Positions 19,299 through 28,360 of a DNA stretch of 64,000 nt are shown here, in pieces; within the stretch, counting starts at the first letter, position 1; each line of letters opens with the position of its first letter. The stretch is from positions 422,206 through 486,205 of the forward strand of contig NZ_JABWQP020000003.1 of assembly GCF_014268505.2 (NCBI RefSeq), given 5' to 3'. The position numbers were made by a program, and so were the translations under genes. This DNA comes from Pseudomonas khorasanensis (GTDB taxonomy: Bacteria > Pseudomonadota > Gammaproteobacteria > Pseudomonadales > Pseudomonadaceae). The notes beneath the pieces are model-generated. The model was not told where the DNA came from. It made no database searches and saw only the letters and a list, made by a program, of their open reading frames with translations.

Positions 19299-20004
19299 GG
19301 TGTTTCTCCTTTGCGTTGTGGCAGCCGAGGTAGACATAAAGGCCGAACAGGGCGGTTGCCATGGCGAACCACTGCACGGCATAACCGAGGTGTTTTTCCG
19401 GGCCCATGGCAACCACCGGCCAGTCGGTCTGATAACTGGCCGGGCCAGGCTCGGCGCGCAGTTCGTAGGCGAAGCCGTCGCGGTCCAGGGTTTTCCACAG
19501 CCTGGCCGGCTCGACGGCCGTAATTGTTTGCGGCCAGACGTGGCTGACCGGATCGGCGTGCAGCTGGAACGTCGCGCCGGGAGCGACGTAGACCCAGGCG
19601 TCGATATTCAGCGCCTCGGCGGGTGTCGTGAATTGCGGTGGCACGCGCCTGTCCGGCCACGGCAGCCAGCCGCGATTGACCAGCAGCCAGAGGCCGGTGC
19701 GTTGATCCTGAAAGGGTTGCAGCAACTCGACGCCGACCTTGCCGTTGCGCTGGCGGTTGTCCAGCAGCAGGCTGTGGGCCGCATCGAAATGGCCCTGCAG
19801 GTGCACGCGGCGATAAGCCGGGTCGGCGCTTACGGGCAATTCGGTGCTGGTCATCGGGTCGGCCACGCGACGCTCGGCGTAGCTGGCGAGCAGGGCGGTT
19901 TTCTCGGCACCCCGGCCCAGTTGCCAGAAACCCAGCGACACCATCAGCGGCAGCAACAGCGCCACCACCACGGTCGGGATCACGCCCGGCCGAAAGCGCT
20001 TCAT
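19264..20004 (-). CDS. SURF1 family cytochrome oxidase assembly protein
   Basis: A 246-residue inner-membrane protein with one helix near each end (about 9-27 and 211-229) and a periplasmic domain between, the SURF1 topology. Family motifs LGFWQLGR and LLVNRGWLP are present. SURF1 helps insert heme A into subunit I. The end overlaps the Sco-like gene. Confidence 0.92.
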   Translation of the reverse strand: MKRFRPGVIPTVVVALLLPLMVSLGFWQLGRGAEKTALLASYAERRVADPMTSTELPVSADPAYRRVHLQGHFDAAHSLLLDNRQRNGKVGVELLQPFQDQRTGLWLLVNRGWLPWPDRRVPPQFTTPAEALNIDAWVYVAPGATFQLHADPVSHVWPQTITAVEPARLWKTLDRDGFAYELRAEPGPASYQTDWPVVAMGPEKHLGYAVQWFAMATALFGLYVYLGCHNAKEKHHGNGHESTQHV

Positions 20005-20074
20005 GGCTGCGCCACAAGGTCAGTCGTCGTGATCGCTATACTCAATTGCATCGCCTGTCCCCCGGAGTCTTCCC

Positions 20075-20278
20075 ATGCTCAAAGCAGCCATCGTCCTGAT
20101 GCTGATTGCTACGGTGATCAGCCTGTTCAGCGGCCTGTTTTTCCTGGTCAAGGACGACGCCAGCTCGAATCGTCTGGTCATCGCCTTGAGTGTTCGGGTG
20201 GCGCTGGCCGCCGTGACCGTAGGCTTGATCGCCTGGGGTTTCTACAGCGGCCAACTGGTGTCTCACGCGCCGTGGTAG
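20075..20278 (+). CDS. DUF2909 twin transmembrane protein
   Basis: A 67-residue protein with two hydrophobic helices (about 4-26 and 37-58) joined by a short charged loop KDDASSNR. It matches the DUF2909 family found in cox clusters. The ribosome site CGGAG is good. It reads on the plus strand, against every other gene of the oxidase cluster, in the gap between coxC and SURF1. The function is unknown. Confidence 0.82.
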   Translation: MLKAAIVLMLIATVISLFSGLFFLVKDDASSNRLVIALSVRVALAAVTVGLIAWGFYSGQLVSHAPW

Positions 20279-20294
20279 GCGTAAGCGGCAGGCT

Positions 20295-21182
20295 TCAAAG
20301 TATGTAAACGAAGAAGAACAAGCCGATCCACACCACGTCCACGAAGTGCCAATACCAGCTCGCCGCTTCGAAGCCGAACTGATGCTCGTTGTCGAAATGG
20401 CCTTTCATCACGCGCATCAGCATCACGAACAGAATGATTGTCCCGATGGTCACGTGGGCGCCGTGGAACCCGGTGAGCATGAAGAACGTCGCGCCGTAGA
20501 TGCCAGAGCCCAGGGTCAACCCCAGTTCCTTGTAGGCGTGAACGTATTCCTCAACCTGAAAGCCGAGGAAGGCGCAGCCCAGCAGCACCGTGATCGCCAG
20601 CCAGAGCTTGAGCGCACCGCGATGACCTTTCTTCAGGGCATGGTGGGCAATGGTGATGGTCACACTGGAAGTGACCAGCAGAATCGTGTTGAGCAGCGGC
20701 AAACCCCAGGGGCTGATGACGTCCTTGGGAGCTGGAAAAAGTTTCGGGTCCGGATTGTTCAGCAATGGCCAGACATATTCGAAATTCGGCCAGAGCATTT
20801 CCGACAGGCCCTTGCTGCCTTCGCCGGCCAGGCCGGGGGCCGAGACGACGCGCACATAAAACAGCGCGCCGAAGAAGGCGACGAAGAACATCACTTCGGA
20901 AAAGATGAACCAGCTCATCCCCCAGCGAAACGAGCGGTCCAGTTGCGCGCTGTACAGTCCCGCACGGCTTTCCTTGATCACCGCACCAAACCAGCCGAAC
21001 AGCATGTACGCCAGCAGCAGGCCGCCGACGAAGAATACCAGCGGGCCGTTGGATTCCGGGCGTGCTGCTTTCAGGTCGTTGAACCAGATCGCCAGGCCGT
21101 ACACCGTAACGAGCATCCCGATCGTGGCGATGATCGGCCATTTGCTCTGGGCGGGGACGTAGTAGTGCTCATGAGTTGCCAT
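20295..21182 (-). CDS. coxC: Cytochrome c oxidase subunit III
   Basis: Subunit III of the aa3 oxidase; 295 residues with seven membrane segments. The N-terminus ATHEHYYVPAQSKWPI and the late segments (TGFHGAHVTIG, WYWHFVDVVWIGLF) are highly characteristic. It follows ctaG by about 25 bp. It could also be named ctaE. Confidence 0.96.
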   Translation of the reverse strand: MATHEHYYVPAQSKWPIIATIGMLVTVYGLAIWFNDLKAARPESNGPLVFFVGGLLLAYMLFGWFGAVIKESRAGLYSAQLDRSFRWGMSWFIFSEVMFFVAFFGALFYVRVVSAPGLAGEGSKGLSEMLWPNFEYVWPLLNNPDPKLFPAPKDVISPWGLPLLNTILLVTSSVTITIAHHALKKGHRGALKLWLAITVLLGCAFLGFQVEEYVHAYKELGLTLGSGIYGATFFMLTGFHGAHVTIGTIILFVMLMRVMKGHFDNEHQFGFEAASWYWHFVDVVWIGLFFFVYIL

Positions 21183-21207
21183 TTATTGTTCTCCTTATCG
21201 GGCACGC

Positions 21208-21759
21208 TCAACCGCCAGTGTTAACAGCCACTGGAGGATGTCGGGCGGTGATATCGAACAGCGTGTAAGACAGCGTCAGGTGCTTCACTTCCTTGGGCAT
21301 GTCGCGGTCAACGATGAAACGCACGGGCATCTCGATCTGTTCACCGGGCTGCAGCACCTGCTGGGTAAAGCAAAAACATTCGGTCTTGTGGAAAAACGCC
21401 GCCGCATTGCTCGGCGCGATGCTCGGCACGGCTTGCGCGCTCATCGGTTTGTCGGTGGGGTTGCGCGCGATAAACACCATCTCGTTGACGGCGCCCGGAT
21501 TGGCGGTCAGTTCGTCATGTTTGGGATAGAAATCCCACGGCATGTCGGCGGTGTTGGTCGACAGAAACTGCACCCGCACCTGCCGTGAGGTGTCGACGAC
21601 TTGCTCGCCCTGATACTGCCCGCCGGTCTTGCCGTTGATACCAAAGGCTTTGCACATCACGTCGTAGATCGGCACCAGGGCAAAACCGAAGACAAACATC
21701 GCCACCACCACCAGCAGCAGGCAAGTGACGAGTTTTTTCAGCGAGATCGAATCAGCCAT
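21208..21759 (-). CDS. ctaG: Cytochrome c oxidase assembly protein CtaG (Cox11)
   Basis: Delivers copper to the CuB site of subunit I. It has 183 residues, one N-terminal membrane anchor (about 9-30), and an immunoglobulin-like periplasmic domain with the copper motif ECFCFTQQ. It lies between coxA and coxC, its standard place. A REP pair separates it from coxA. Confidence 0.94.
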   Translation of the reverse strand: MADSISLKKLVTCLLLVVVAMFVFGFALVPIYDVMCKAFGINGKTGGQYQGEQVVDTSRQVRVQFLSTNTADMPWDFYPKHDELTANPGAVNEMVFIARNPTDKPMSAQAVPSIAPSNAAAFFHKTECFCFTQQVLQPGEQIEMPVRFIVDRDMPKEVKHLTLSYTLFDITARHPPVAVNTGG

Positions 21760-21783
21760 GGTTCAAACCTCCCCCGCGAGCCC

Positions 21784-21873
21784 CTGTGGGAGCGAGCCTG
21801 CTCGCGAAGCAGACGCCGCGATGCGTCAAGCACACCCAGTCATCGTTCTTCGCGAGCAGGCTCGCTCCCACAA
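21784..21873. repeat. REP pair inside the cox operon, between coxA and ctaG
   Basis: Two inverted copies of GGGAGCGAGCCTGCTCGCGAA, about 40 bp apart, lie in the only sizeable gap of the coxA-ctaG-coxC run. The position between co-directional genes may shape mRNA stability of coxBA relative to the downstream genes. Confidence 0.88.
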
Positions 21874-21885
21874 AGAGATCCATGT

Positions 21886-23472
21886 TCATTTCACTTCCGG
21901 CGGCGTGGTGAACGTGTGATACGGCGCCGGTGACGGCACGCTCCACTCAAGGCCTTCGGCGCCATCCCACGGTTTTGCCGGTGCCGGCTCGCCGCCGCGG
22001 ATGGTCTTGATGACGATGAACAGGAAGAAGATCTGCGTGGCACCGAACATGAACGCACCGATCGAGGAGACCATGTTGAAATCGGCGAACTGCAGGTTGT
22101 AGTCCGGAATCCGCCGAGGCATCCCCGCCAGCCCGACAAAGTGCATCGGGAAGAAGGTCAGGTTCATCCCCACGAACGACAGCCAGAAATGCAGCTTGCC
22201 GAGGGTTTCGTCGTACATGTGCCCGGTCCACTTCGGCAGCCAGTAATAGGCCGAGGCGAAGATTCCGAAGATCGCCCCCGGCACCAGCACGTAATGGAAG
22301 TGGGCAACCACAAAGTAGGTGTCCTGATACTGGAAGTCCGCCGGGGCGATCGCCAGCATCAACCCGGAGAACCCGCCGATGGAGAACAGAATCACGAACG
22401 CCACGGCAAACAGCATCGGCGTCTCGAAGGTCATCGAGCCTTGCCACATGGTGCTGGCCCAGTTGAACACCTTCACCCCGGTCGGCACCGCGATGAGCAT
22501 GGTCGCGTACATGAAGAACAACTCGCCCACCAGTGGAATGCCGACCACGAACATGTGGTGCGCCCAGACGATGAACGACAGGAACGCGATGCTCGCCGTG
22601 GCGTAGACCATCGAGGTGTAGCCGAACAGCGGCTTGCGGGCGAAGGCCGGGATGATCTGGCTGACCGCGCCGAAGGCCGGCAGGATCATGATGTACACCT
22701 CGGGGTGCCCGAAGAACCAGAACACATGCTGGAACAGCACCGGGTCACCGCCACCGGCGGCGCTGAAGAAACTGGTGCCGAAATGAATGTCCATCAGCAT
22801 CATCGTCACGCACCCGGCCAGTACCGGCATCACCGCAATCAGCAGAAATGCGGTGATCAGCCAGGTCCAGACGAAGAGCGGCATTTTCATCAGGGTCATG
22901 CCGGGCGCACGCAGGTTGAGGATGGTCGCGACCACGTTGATCGCGCCCATGATCGAACTGATGCCCATCAAGTGGATGGCGAAGATGAAGAAGGTCACGC
23001 TTTCCGGTGCGTATGTTGTGGACAGCGGTGCGTAGAACGTCCAGCCAAAATTCGGCCCGCCACCTGGTGAGAACAGGGTCGAGACCAACAGCAGGAACGC
23101 CGCCGGCAGCAGCCAGAAGCTGAAGTTGTTCATCCGTGGCAGCGCCATGTCCGGCGCGCCGACCATCAGCGGAATCATCCAGTTGGCGAGGCCCACGAAT
23201 GCCGGCATCACCGCGCCGAAGACCATCACCAGACCATGCATGGTGGTCATCTGGTTGAAAAATTCGGGCTGCACGATCTGCAGTCCGGGCTGGAACAGCT
23301 CGGCGCGAATGACCATGGCGAACGAGCCGCCGAGCAAGAACATGCAGAACGCAAACCATAGGTACAGCGTGCCGATGTCCTTGTGGTTGGTGGTCAACAC
23401 CCAGCGCATCAGGCCTTTGGCCGGGCCGTGGGCGTGGTCGGCGTGACCGTGGTCATCGATGACAGCGCTCAT
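21886..23472 (-). CDS. coxA: Cytochrome c oxidase subunit I
   Basis: Catalytic heme-copper subunit (528 residues, 12 membrane segments) that reduces oxygen and pumps protons. Landmarks are the heme a ligand region TTMHGLVM, the CuB/Tyr segment WFFGHPEVYIMILPAFG, and VWAHHMFVVG with the two CuB histidines. The HPEVY motif marks an A-type oxidase with the cross-linked His-Tyr. It follows coxB by about 80 bp. Confidence 0.97.
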   Translation of the reverse strand: MSAVIDDHGHADHAHGPAKGLMRWVLTTNHKDIGTLYLWFAFCMFLLGGSFAMVIRAELFQPGLQIVQPEFFNQMTTMHGLVMVFGAVMPAFVGLANWMIPLMVGAPDMALPRMNNFSFWLLPAAFLLLVSTLFSPGGGPNFGWTFYAPLSTTYAPESVTFFIFAIHLMGISSIMGAINVVATILNLRAPGMTLMKMPLFVWTWLITAFLLIAVMPVLAGCVTMMLMDIHFGTSFFSAAGGGDPVLFQHVFWFFGHPEVYIMILPAFGAVSQIIPAFARKPLFGYTSMVYATASIAFLSFIVWAHHMFVVGIPLVGELFFMYATMLIAVPTGVKVFNWASTMWQGSMTFETPMLFAVAFVILFSIGGFSGLMLAIAPADFQYQDTYFVVAHFHYVLVPGAIFGIFASAYYWLPKWTGHMYDETLGKLHFWLSFVGMNLTFFPMHFVGLAGMPRRIPDYNLQFADFNMVSSIGAFMFGATQIFFLFIVIKTIRGGEPAPAKPWDGAEGLEWSVPSPAPYHTFTTPPEVK

Positions 23473-23554
23473 GGCCGGTCTCCTTCAGGTGAGTGGACGA
23501 GGCGGGCCGGGGCACGCAGCCCTGACCGATTGACGAAGTACGCAATTGACCGGC

Positions 23555-24682
23555 TCATTGGCTGTCCGCCTGTTTCATCTCCAGCACTTCTTTTGGCGTG
23601 ACCATGTCGCCCTTGTTGTTGCCCCAGGCGTTACGTTCGTAAGTCACGACCGCTGCAATATCGACTTCCGACAACTGCTTGCCGAACGCTGCCATGGCAG
23701 TGCCGGGCTTGCCGTGGACGACGATGCTCAGGTGATCCTTGATCGGGCCGGTGGCGATTTTCGAGCCTTTGAGCGCCGGGAACATCGGCGGCAAGCCCTG
23801 GCCTTCGGCCTGGTGACAGGCCACGCAGGCGGTGTGATAGACCTTGTCGCCGCGCTCTTTGAGTTCGTCGAGAGTCCACTCTTTGGTAGTCAGTTCTTTA
23901 AGCTGCGCGGCTTCGGCCTTGCGCTCGGCAAGCCAGGTTTCGTAGTCGGCCTTGTCCTTGACCTCGACCACAATCGGCATGAATCCGTGATCCTTGCCGC
24001 ACAATTCAGCGCACTGGCCGCGGTAGAGACCGGGTTTGTCGACGCGCGTCCAGGCTTCGTTGACGAACCCCGGGATCGCGTCGCGCTTGACTGCGAAGGC
24101 CGGCACCCACCATGAGTGGATGACATCGGCCGAGGTGACGAGGAAGCGCACCTTGGCGCCGGTCGGCAGCACCAATGGCTTGTCGACCTCGAGCAGGTAA
24201 TGCTCGCCCTTGGCTTCCTTGTTGTGAATCTGATCGGCGGGGGTGGCCAGGTTGCTGAAAAACTCGACGTCCTGGCCCAGGTATTTGTAGTGCCACTTCC
24301 ATTGATAGCCGGTGACCTGGATATCGATGTCCGGCTCGCTGGTGTCGTACATCTTGATCAGCGTCGCGGTGGCGGGAACGGCCATGCCGACCAGGATCAG
24401 CAGCGGCACGATGGTCCACATGATCTCCACGCCGGTGCTTTCATGGAATTTTGCCGCGACCTGGCCAGTGGAACGGCGGTGCACCATCATCGACCAGAAC
24501 ATGGCGCCGAAGACGATGACCCCGATCACCACACAGATCCAGAAAATGGTCATGTGCAGGTCGAATACTGCGTGACTGATTTCAGTCGCTCCAGGCGCCA
24601 TATTCACAGTCCAGGCCGCATTGGCCTGGCTGAAAATCGACCACAACAGGAGGCCCATCCAGACATGTGGATGTCGCATCAT
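23555..24682 (-). CDS. coxB: Cytochrome c oxidase subunit II with C-terminal cytochrome c domain
   Basis: A 375-residue subunit that takes electrons from cytochrome c. It has a signal peptide (to about 22), two membrane segments, the cupredoxin domain with the CuA ligand set CAELCGKDHGFM, and a fused heme c domain with CVACH near residue 287, so this is a caa3-type oxidase. It is the first gene of the cluster. The two adjacent ATG codons (24682 and 24679) cannot be told apart. Confidence 0.96.
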   Translation of the reverse strand: MMRHPHVWMGLLLWSIFSQANAAWTVNMAPGATEISHAVFDLHMTIFWICVVIGVIVFGAMFWSMMVHRRSTGQVAAKFHESTGVEIMWTIVPLLILVGMAVPATATLIKMYDTSEPDIDIQVTGYQWKWHYKYLGQDVEFFSNLATPADQIHNKEAKGEHYLLEVDKPLVLPTGAKVRFLVTSADVIHSWWVPAFAVKRDAIPGFVNEAWTRVDKPGLYRGQCAELCGKDHGFMPIVVEVKDKADYETWLAERKAEAAQLKELTTKEWTLDELKERGDKVYHTACVACHQAEGQGLPPMFPALKGSKIATGPIKDHLSIVVHGKPGTAMAAFGKQLSEVDIAAVVTYERNAWGNNKGDMVTPKEVLEMKQADSQ

Positions 24683-25052
24683 TGCGGGTTCCCCTTATCG
24701 TTCTTGTTATCCCGCCGGCTTTCGCCTGCGGCAAGGGAGCGGCTGCATCAGACTACGAACTTGAATCGCCGGGCCTTGCTGCGGGTGCAGTCGGGCGTCA
24801 TCAGCTAACTCCATTCACTGGCGAGTATAGACAGCGTCGAAGATTTGCAAGGCGCCAACGGTAAATGATCTGAAACACCCGGGACTTGCGCTCGGGGGCC
24901 CGAATGGAGAAGGATGCAGACGAGTGGTGGCAAATGGATATAACGCAGCTGCATCAAGGATGGAATAATTATGACAAATACGTCTTAGCGTTTTTCGTAA
25001 GCCAGCTAAGTTATGTCTTTCCTATTTCATTGCCTTGTTCCCTGGAGTTTTC
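24683..25052. other. Intergenic region between coxB and the divergent PA0104-like gene
   Basis: About 370 bp without a credible gene. It must hold the divergent promoters for the cox cluster and for the plus-strand gene. The half near 24930-25000 is AT-rich. No operator was recognised with confidence. Confidence 0.5.
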
Positions 25053-25703
25053 ATGAACACCGCCGCATTGCGCGAGCAGATCCAAAAAGCCCAACAGCAC
25101 GAGAAAGACACCGGCCTGCTGACCCGCCAGTTGGCAAGCAAGCTGCCTCACCTGCACCCGAGCATCCAATTGCCGGAAGCCGATGCCCAGGGCGTACTGA
25201 CGCGTTTTGTCGCCGCCTACATCGATGAAGTCCCCGACCTGCTGGACGCCGCCAATGAAGTCGCCCGGGAAGCGGGCATCGAATCGCAGATCAAACCGGT
25301 GCTGAAAATCGCCGAGCAGTATTTCCTCCAGCCGCCGGCCATCATGAACGGTCATGTCGGCCTCGACAGCCTGCTGGACGAAGCCTACCTGGCGCACCGT
25401 TTTGTCGAAGAGGTCAACGACCTGTACATCAAGCATTTCGGCCAGCCACTGATCCCTTTGGACATGACGGTCGCCAATCTGATCGCTCACCAATTGATCG
25501 GGGAGGAATTCGCCAATCAGCTGGACGAAGTTGTCCATCACGCGTTTGACGAGATGCTCAACGACGAGAGTTTTGCGCTTGAGTCGGTAGAAGCCTACCG
25601 CGAGAAGCTCAGCAGCCCGGACACTGGCGCTGCTTGGAAACGCTGGCCGTGCATGAGCCGGCGGTTGGGTGTGGGGATTGAGCTCGATCAGCCTGCTGCC
25701 TGA
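25053..25703 (+). CDS. Conserved protein of unknown function (PA0104-like)
   Basis: A 216-residue soluble, acidic, mostly helical protein from the ATG at 25053 (GGAG 9 bp upstream). No signal peptide, membrane segment or catalytic motif is recognisable. It sits between the cox cluster and the SulP/carbonic anhydrase pair, as its P. aeruginosa counterpart does. No function is assigned. Confidence 0.75.
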   Translation: MNTAALREQIQKAQQHEKDTGLLTRQLASKLPHLHPSIQLPEADAQGVLTRFVAAYIDEVPDLLDAANEVAREAGIESQIKPVLKIAEQYFLQPPAIMNGHVGLDSLLDEAYLAHRFVEEVNDLYIKHFGQPLIPLDMTVANLIAHQLIGEEFANQLDEVVHHAFDEMLNDESFALESVEAYREKLSSPDTGAAWKRWPCMSRRLGVGIELDQPAA

Positions 25704-25725
25704 TTTTCTTGTGTCATAAATCCAG

Positions 25726-25753
25726 TGTGGGAGCGAGCCTGCTCGCTCCCACA
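25726..25753. repeat. Compact REP palindrome (28 bp)
   Basis: TGTGGGAGCGAGC and GCTCGCTCCCACA meet almost head to head with CT between. It looks like a REP doublet that lost its spacer and inner ends. It lies between the convergent ends of the PA0104-like gene and the SulP gene. Confidence 0.8.
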
Positions 25754-25777
25754 GGGTTTGCGTTTTGAGGTCGACTT

Positions 25778-27304
25778 CTAACCCGCCGCACCAATCCCGG
25801 TATTGGTCCGCACCCGGCCTTCCAGCCTGCGCTTCAACCCGCGCGACTCGATCAACAGCCTCGAACCCTTAGCGGCATTCGCCCGGCCCCATTCTTCCAG
25901 CAACTCCAGACACGAATGGTCGATGTAGCTCAGATTGTTGAGTGGCACGTGCACCGTTGTGCCCTGTGGAATCGAGTTCAGCACCTGAGTCAGCGCCGGC
26001 ACTTTGAGGAATGTCCCTGCGCCGACCAGACGCAACTCCATCTCGCCTTCCTGCGGAAGATCTATCAGGCTGATTTTCAGTCGCGAGGCCTTGAACGCCA
26101 GTTTCACCAACGTCAGTCCAAAACCGATCAGCACACCGGTCAGCAGGTCGGTGAAGATGATTGCCAGCGCCGTGGCGGCGTAGGTGAACATCGGCATCCG
26201 GCCGTAACGGCTCAGGCCGCGGAAGGCTTTCAGATCGACCAGTTTGAAACCGGTATAGACCAGCACGCCTGCCAGGCTTGCGACCGGAATGCTTTGCAGC
26301 ACGCTCGACAGCAACAGTACGAACGCCAGCAGCCACAGGCCATGGAAGATCGTCGAGTAACGGGTGGTCGCACCGGCCTGTACGTTGGCCGAGCTGCGCA
26401 CAATCACGCCCGTCATCGGCAACGCACCGACCAGACCGCAGAGCATATTGCCGACACCTTGCGCCGACAGTTCGCGGTCGAAGTCCGAACGCACGCCACT
26501 GTGCATGCGATCCACCGCCGCGGCCGACAGCAGGGTTTCGGCGCTGGCGATAAACGCCACGGCAAACGCGGCAATCAGAAGTGTCGGATCGGCGAGGCTG
26601 AGTAAATCGGCCGGTTTCAGCCAATCGATGGCTTCGGCCAGATTCTCCGGCACCTCAACGCGTTTCACCTGCAAGGCCAGCATCAGACTCGCGCCTGTCG
26701 CCAGACCCACACCGAGCAACGCGCCGGGAATGAAGCGCAGCGAATGCGGACGGAATTTCTCCCACAGCCACATCACCGCAATCGTCGAGAGCCCGAGCAG
26801 CCCGGCCTGCCAGCCAAACGACGGCAACGCTTGCGCCACTGCCGCCGGGAACGCCGTGAGGTTATCCAGCCCCGAAGGTTTCGGCGAGGCATCGAGCATC
26901 ACATGAACCTGCGATAGCACGATCAACACGCCGATCCCTGCGAGCATTCCGTAGACCACCGCTGGCGCCGTTACCCGAAACCAGCAGCCGAGCTTCAAGC
27001 GCCCTGCGACCAGTTGCAGAAAACCGGCCAGCAGCAGAATCGGCCCGAGCATCTCGATGCCGTGCTGGCGCACCAGTTCGAACACCAACACCGCCAGACC
27101 CGCCGCCGGACCACTGACCTGCAAAGGCGAGCCCGCCAGCCAACCGACCACCAGCCCGCCGATAATGCCGGTAATCAAACCCTTGGCCGGCGGCAGGCCT
27201 GAGGCAATCGCGATGCCCATGCACAGCGGCAGGGCGACCAGAAACACAACCACGGAAGCGAGCAGCTCCCGTGGCAACACAGCTTTCAATTGAGCCGCAC
27301 GCAT
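25778..27304 (-). CDS. SulP family anion transporter (probable bicarbonate or sulfate permease)
   Basis: A 508-residue inner-membrane transporter with about 10-12 membrane segments (to about 395) and a C-terminal STAS domain with the landmark NNLSYIDHSCLELLEEWGR. Often labelled sulfate permease, but the next gene upstream on the same strand, 90 bp away, is a beta-carbonic anhydrase, which in many bacteria marks bicarbonate transport. The substrate is inferred from context. Confidence 0.85.
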   Translation of the reverse strand: MRAAQLKAVLPRELLASVVVFLVALPLCMGIAIASGLPPAKGLITGIIGGLVVGWLAGSPLQVSGPAAGLAVLVFELVRQHGIEMLGPILLLAGFLQLVAGRLKLGCWFRVTAPAVVYGMLAGIGVLIVLSQVHVMLDASPKPSGLDNLTAFPAAVAQALPSFGWQAGLLGLSTIAVMWLWEKFRPHSLRFIPGALLGVGLATGASLMLALQVKRVEVPENLAEAIDWLKPADLLSLADPTLLIAAFAVAFIASAETLLSAAAVDRMHSGVRSDFDRELSAQGVGNMLCGLVGALPMTGVIVRSSANVQAGATTRYSTIFHGLWLLAFVLLLSSVLQSIPVASLAGVLVYTGFKLVDLKAFRGLSRYGRMPMFTYAATALAIIFTDLLTGVLIGFGLTLVKLAFKASRLKISLIDLPQEGEMELRLVGAGTFLKVPALTQVLNSIPQGTTVHVPLNNLSYIDHSCLELLEEWGRANAAKGSRLLIESRGLKRRLEGRVRTNTGIGAAG

Positions 27305-27394
27305 GGCGATTCTCCCGAAGTTTTCTTCAGGCGTGGCGAGGCCGCGCCGCTGAATCAGCGGCCGGCGTCATACCACACAGATTGTTGGGAAGAT

Positions 27395-28123
27395 TTAGAA
27401 GCGCGCTTTGGGCGTCGCCACAGGAATCGGATGACTGCCGTCGAGAGGCAGGAAACGACCCTGGTCCGCGTCGTAAGCTTTGATTTCGCTGGTTTCGATG
27501 TTGTAGACCCAGCCATGGATGAACAAATGACCGTTCGCCATGCGTGAGGCTACCGAAGGATGGGTACGCAAGTGCTGCAATTGGGCGATGACGTTTTCCT
27601 CGGTGAGGATCGGCATGCTTTCTTTTTCATCGGCGCAGTGACAGTTGTCGTGCACCATGGTTTTGGCGACTTCAGCGTGGCGCAGCCAGGCTTTGACTGT
27701 CGGCATTTTTTCCAGGCTGTCCGGGTTGAGTACCGCACGCATGGCGCCGCAGTCGGAGTGGCCGCAAATAATGATGTGCTGCACGCCCAGCGCCAGGACC
27801 GCGTATTCGATCGCGGTGGAGACGCCGCCGTTCATTTGACCGTAGGGCGGCACCACGTTGCCGACGTTACGGGTGACGAACAAATCGCCCGGCGAGCTCT
27901 GGGTAATCAGCTCGGGAACGATGCGCGAGTCAGCGCAGGTGATGAACATCGCCTTGGGCGCCTGGGCGGTGGCGAGCTTTTTGAAGAGTTCTTCCTGCTG
28001 CGGAAAAACCTCATGATGAAAACGTAAAAAACCATCAACGATCTGTCGCAGTGCTGCATCGGCGGATTGCGCTTCAGGGCTTTGCGCCGAGGCAGCCAAC
28101 GACTGTTTATCCTTGTCACTCAT
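27395..28123 (-). CDS. Beta-class carbonic anhydrase
   Basis: Interconverts CO2 and bicarbonate. It has 242 residues. The zinc site and catalytic Asp/Arg pair are clear in FITCADSRIVPE and IIICGHSDCGAMRAV (zinc ligands Cys, His, Cys). No signal peptide, so it should be cytoplasmic. Co-directional with the SulP gene, with which it probably forms an operon for bicarbonate supply. Confidence 0.93.
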   Translation of the reverse strand: MSDKDKQSLAASAQSPEAQSADAALRQIVDGFLRFHHEVFPQQEELFKKLATAQAPKAMFITCADSRIVPELITQSSPGDLFVTRNVGNVVPPYGQMNGGVSTAIEYAVLALGVQHIIICGHSDCGAMRAVLNPDSLEKMPTVKAWLRHAEVAKTMVHDNCHCADEKESMPILTEENVIAQLQHLRTHPSVASRMANGHLFIHGWVYNIETSEIKAYDADQGRFLPLDGSHPIPVATPKARF

Positions 28124-28360
28124 GATTCATCCTCTTGGGCGGATTCAGGGAGTCGTCCCCGGTATTCCGATATGAAGCCAGTGGCTGTTTAAACCATCCG
28201 GGTCATCCCGACCCGTCAGTCACTCGATGAACAAGGTAGCCGCCGAAACTTAACTGAAACTGAATCAACCGCTCTAGAACGTGTGTTCCAGGTCACAAAA
28301 AACGTGACTGCGCTGTTTCGGCGGAAGGATTCCAACCCCTCGACCCACAGTCAATTGTCG

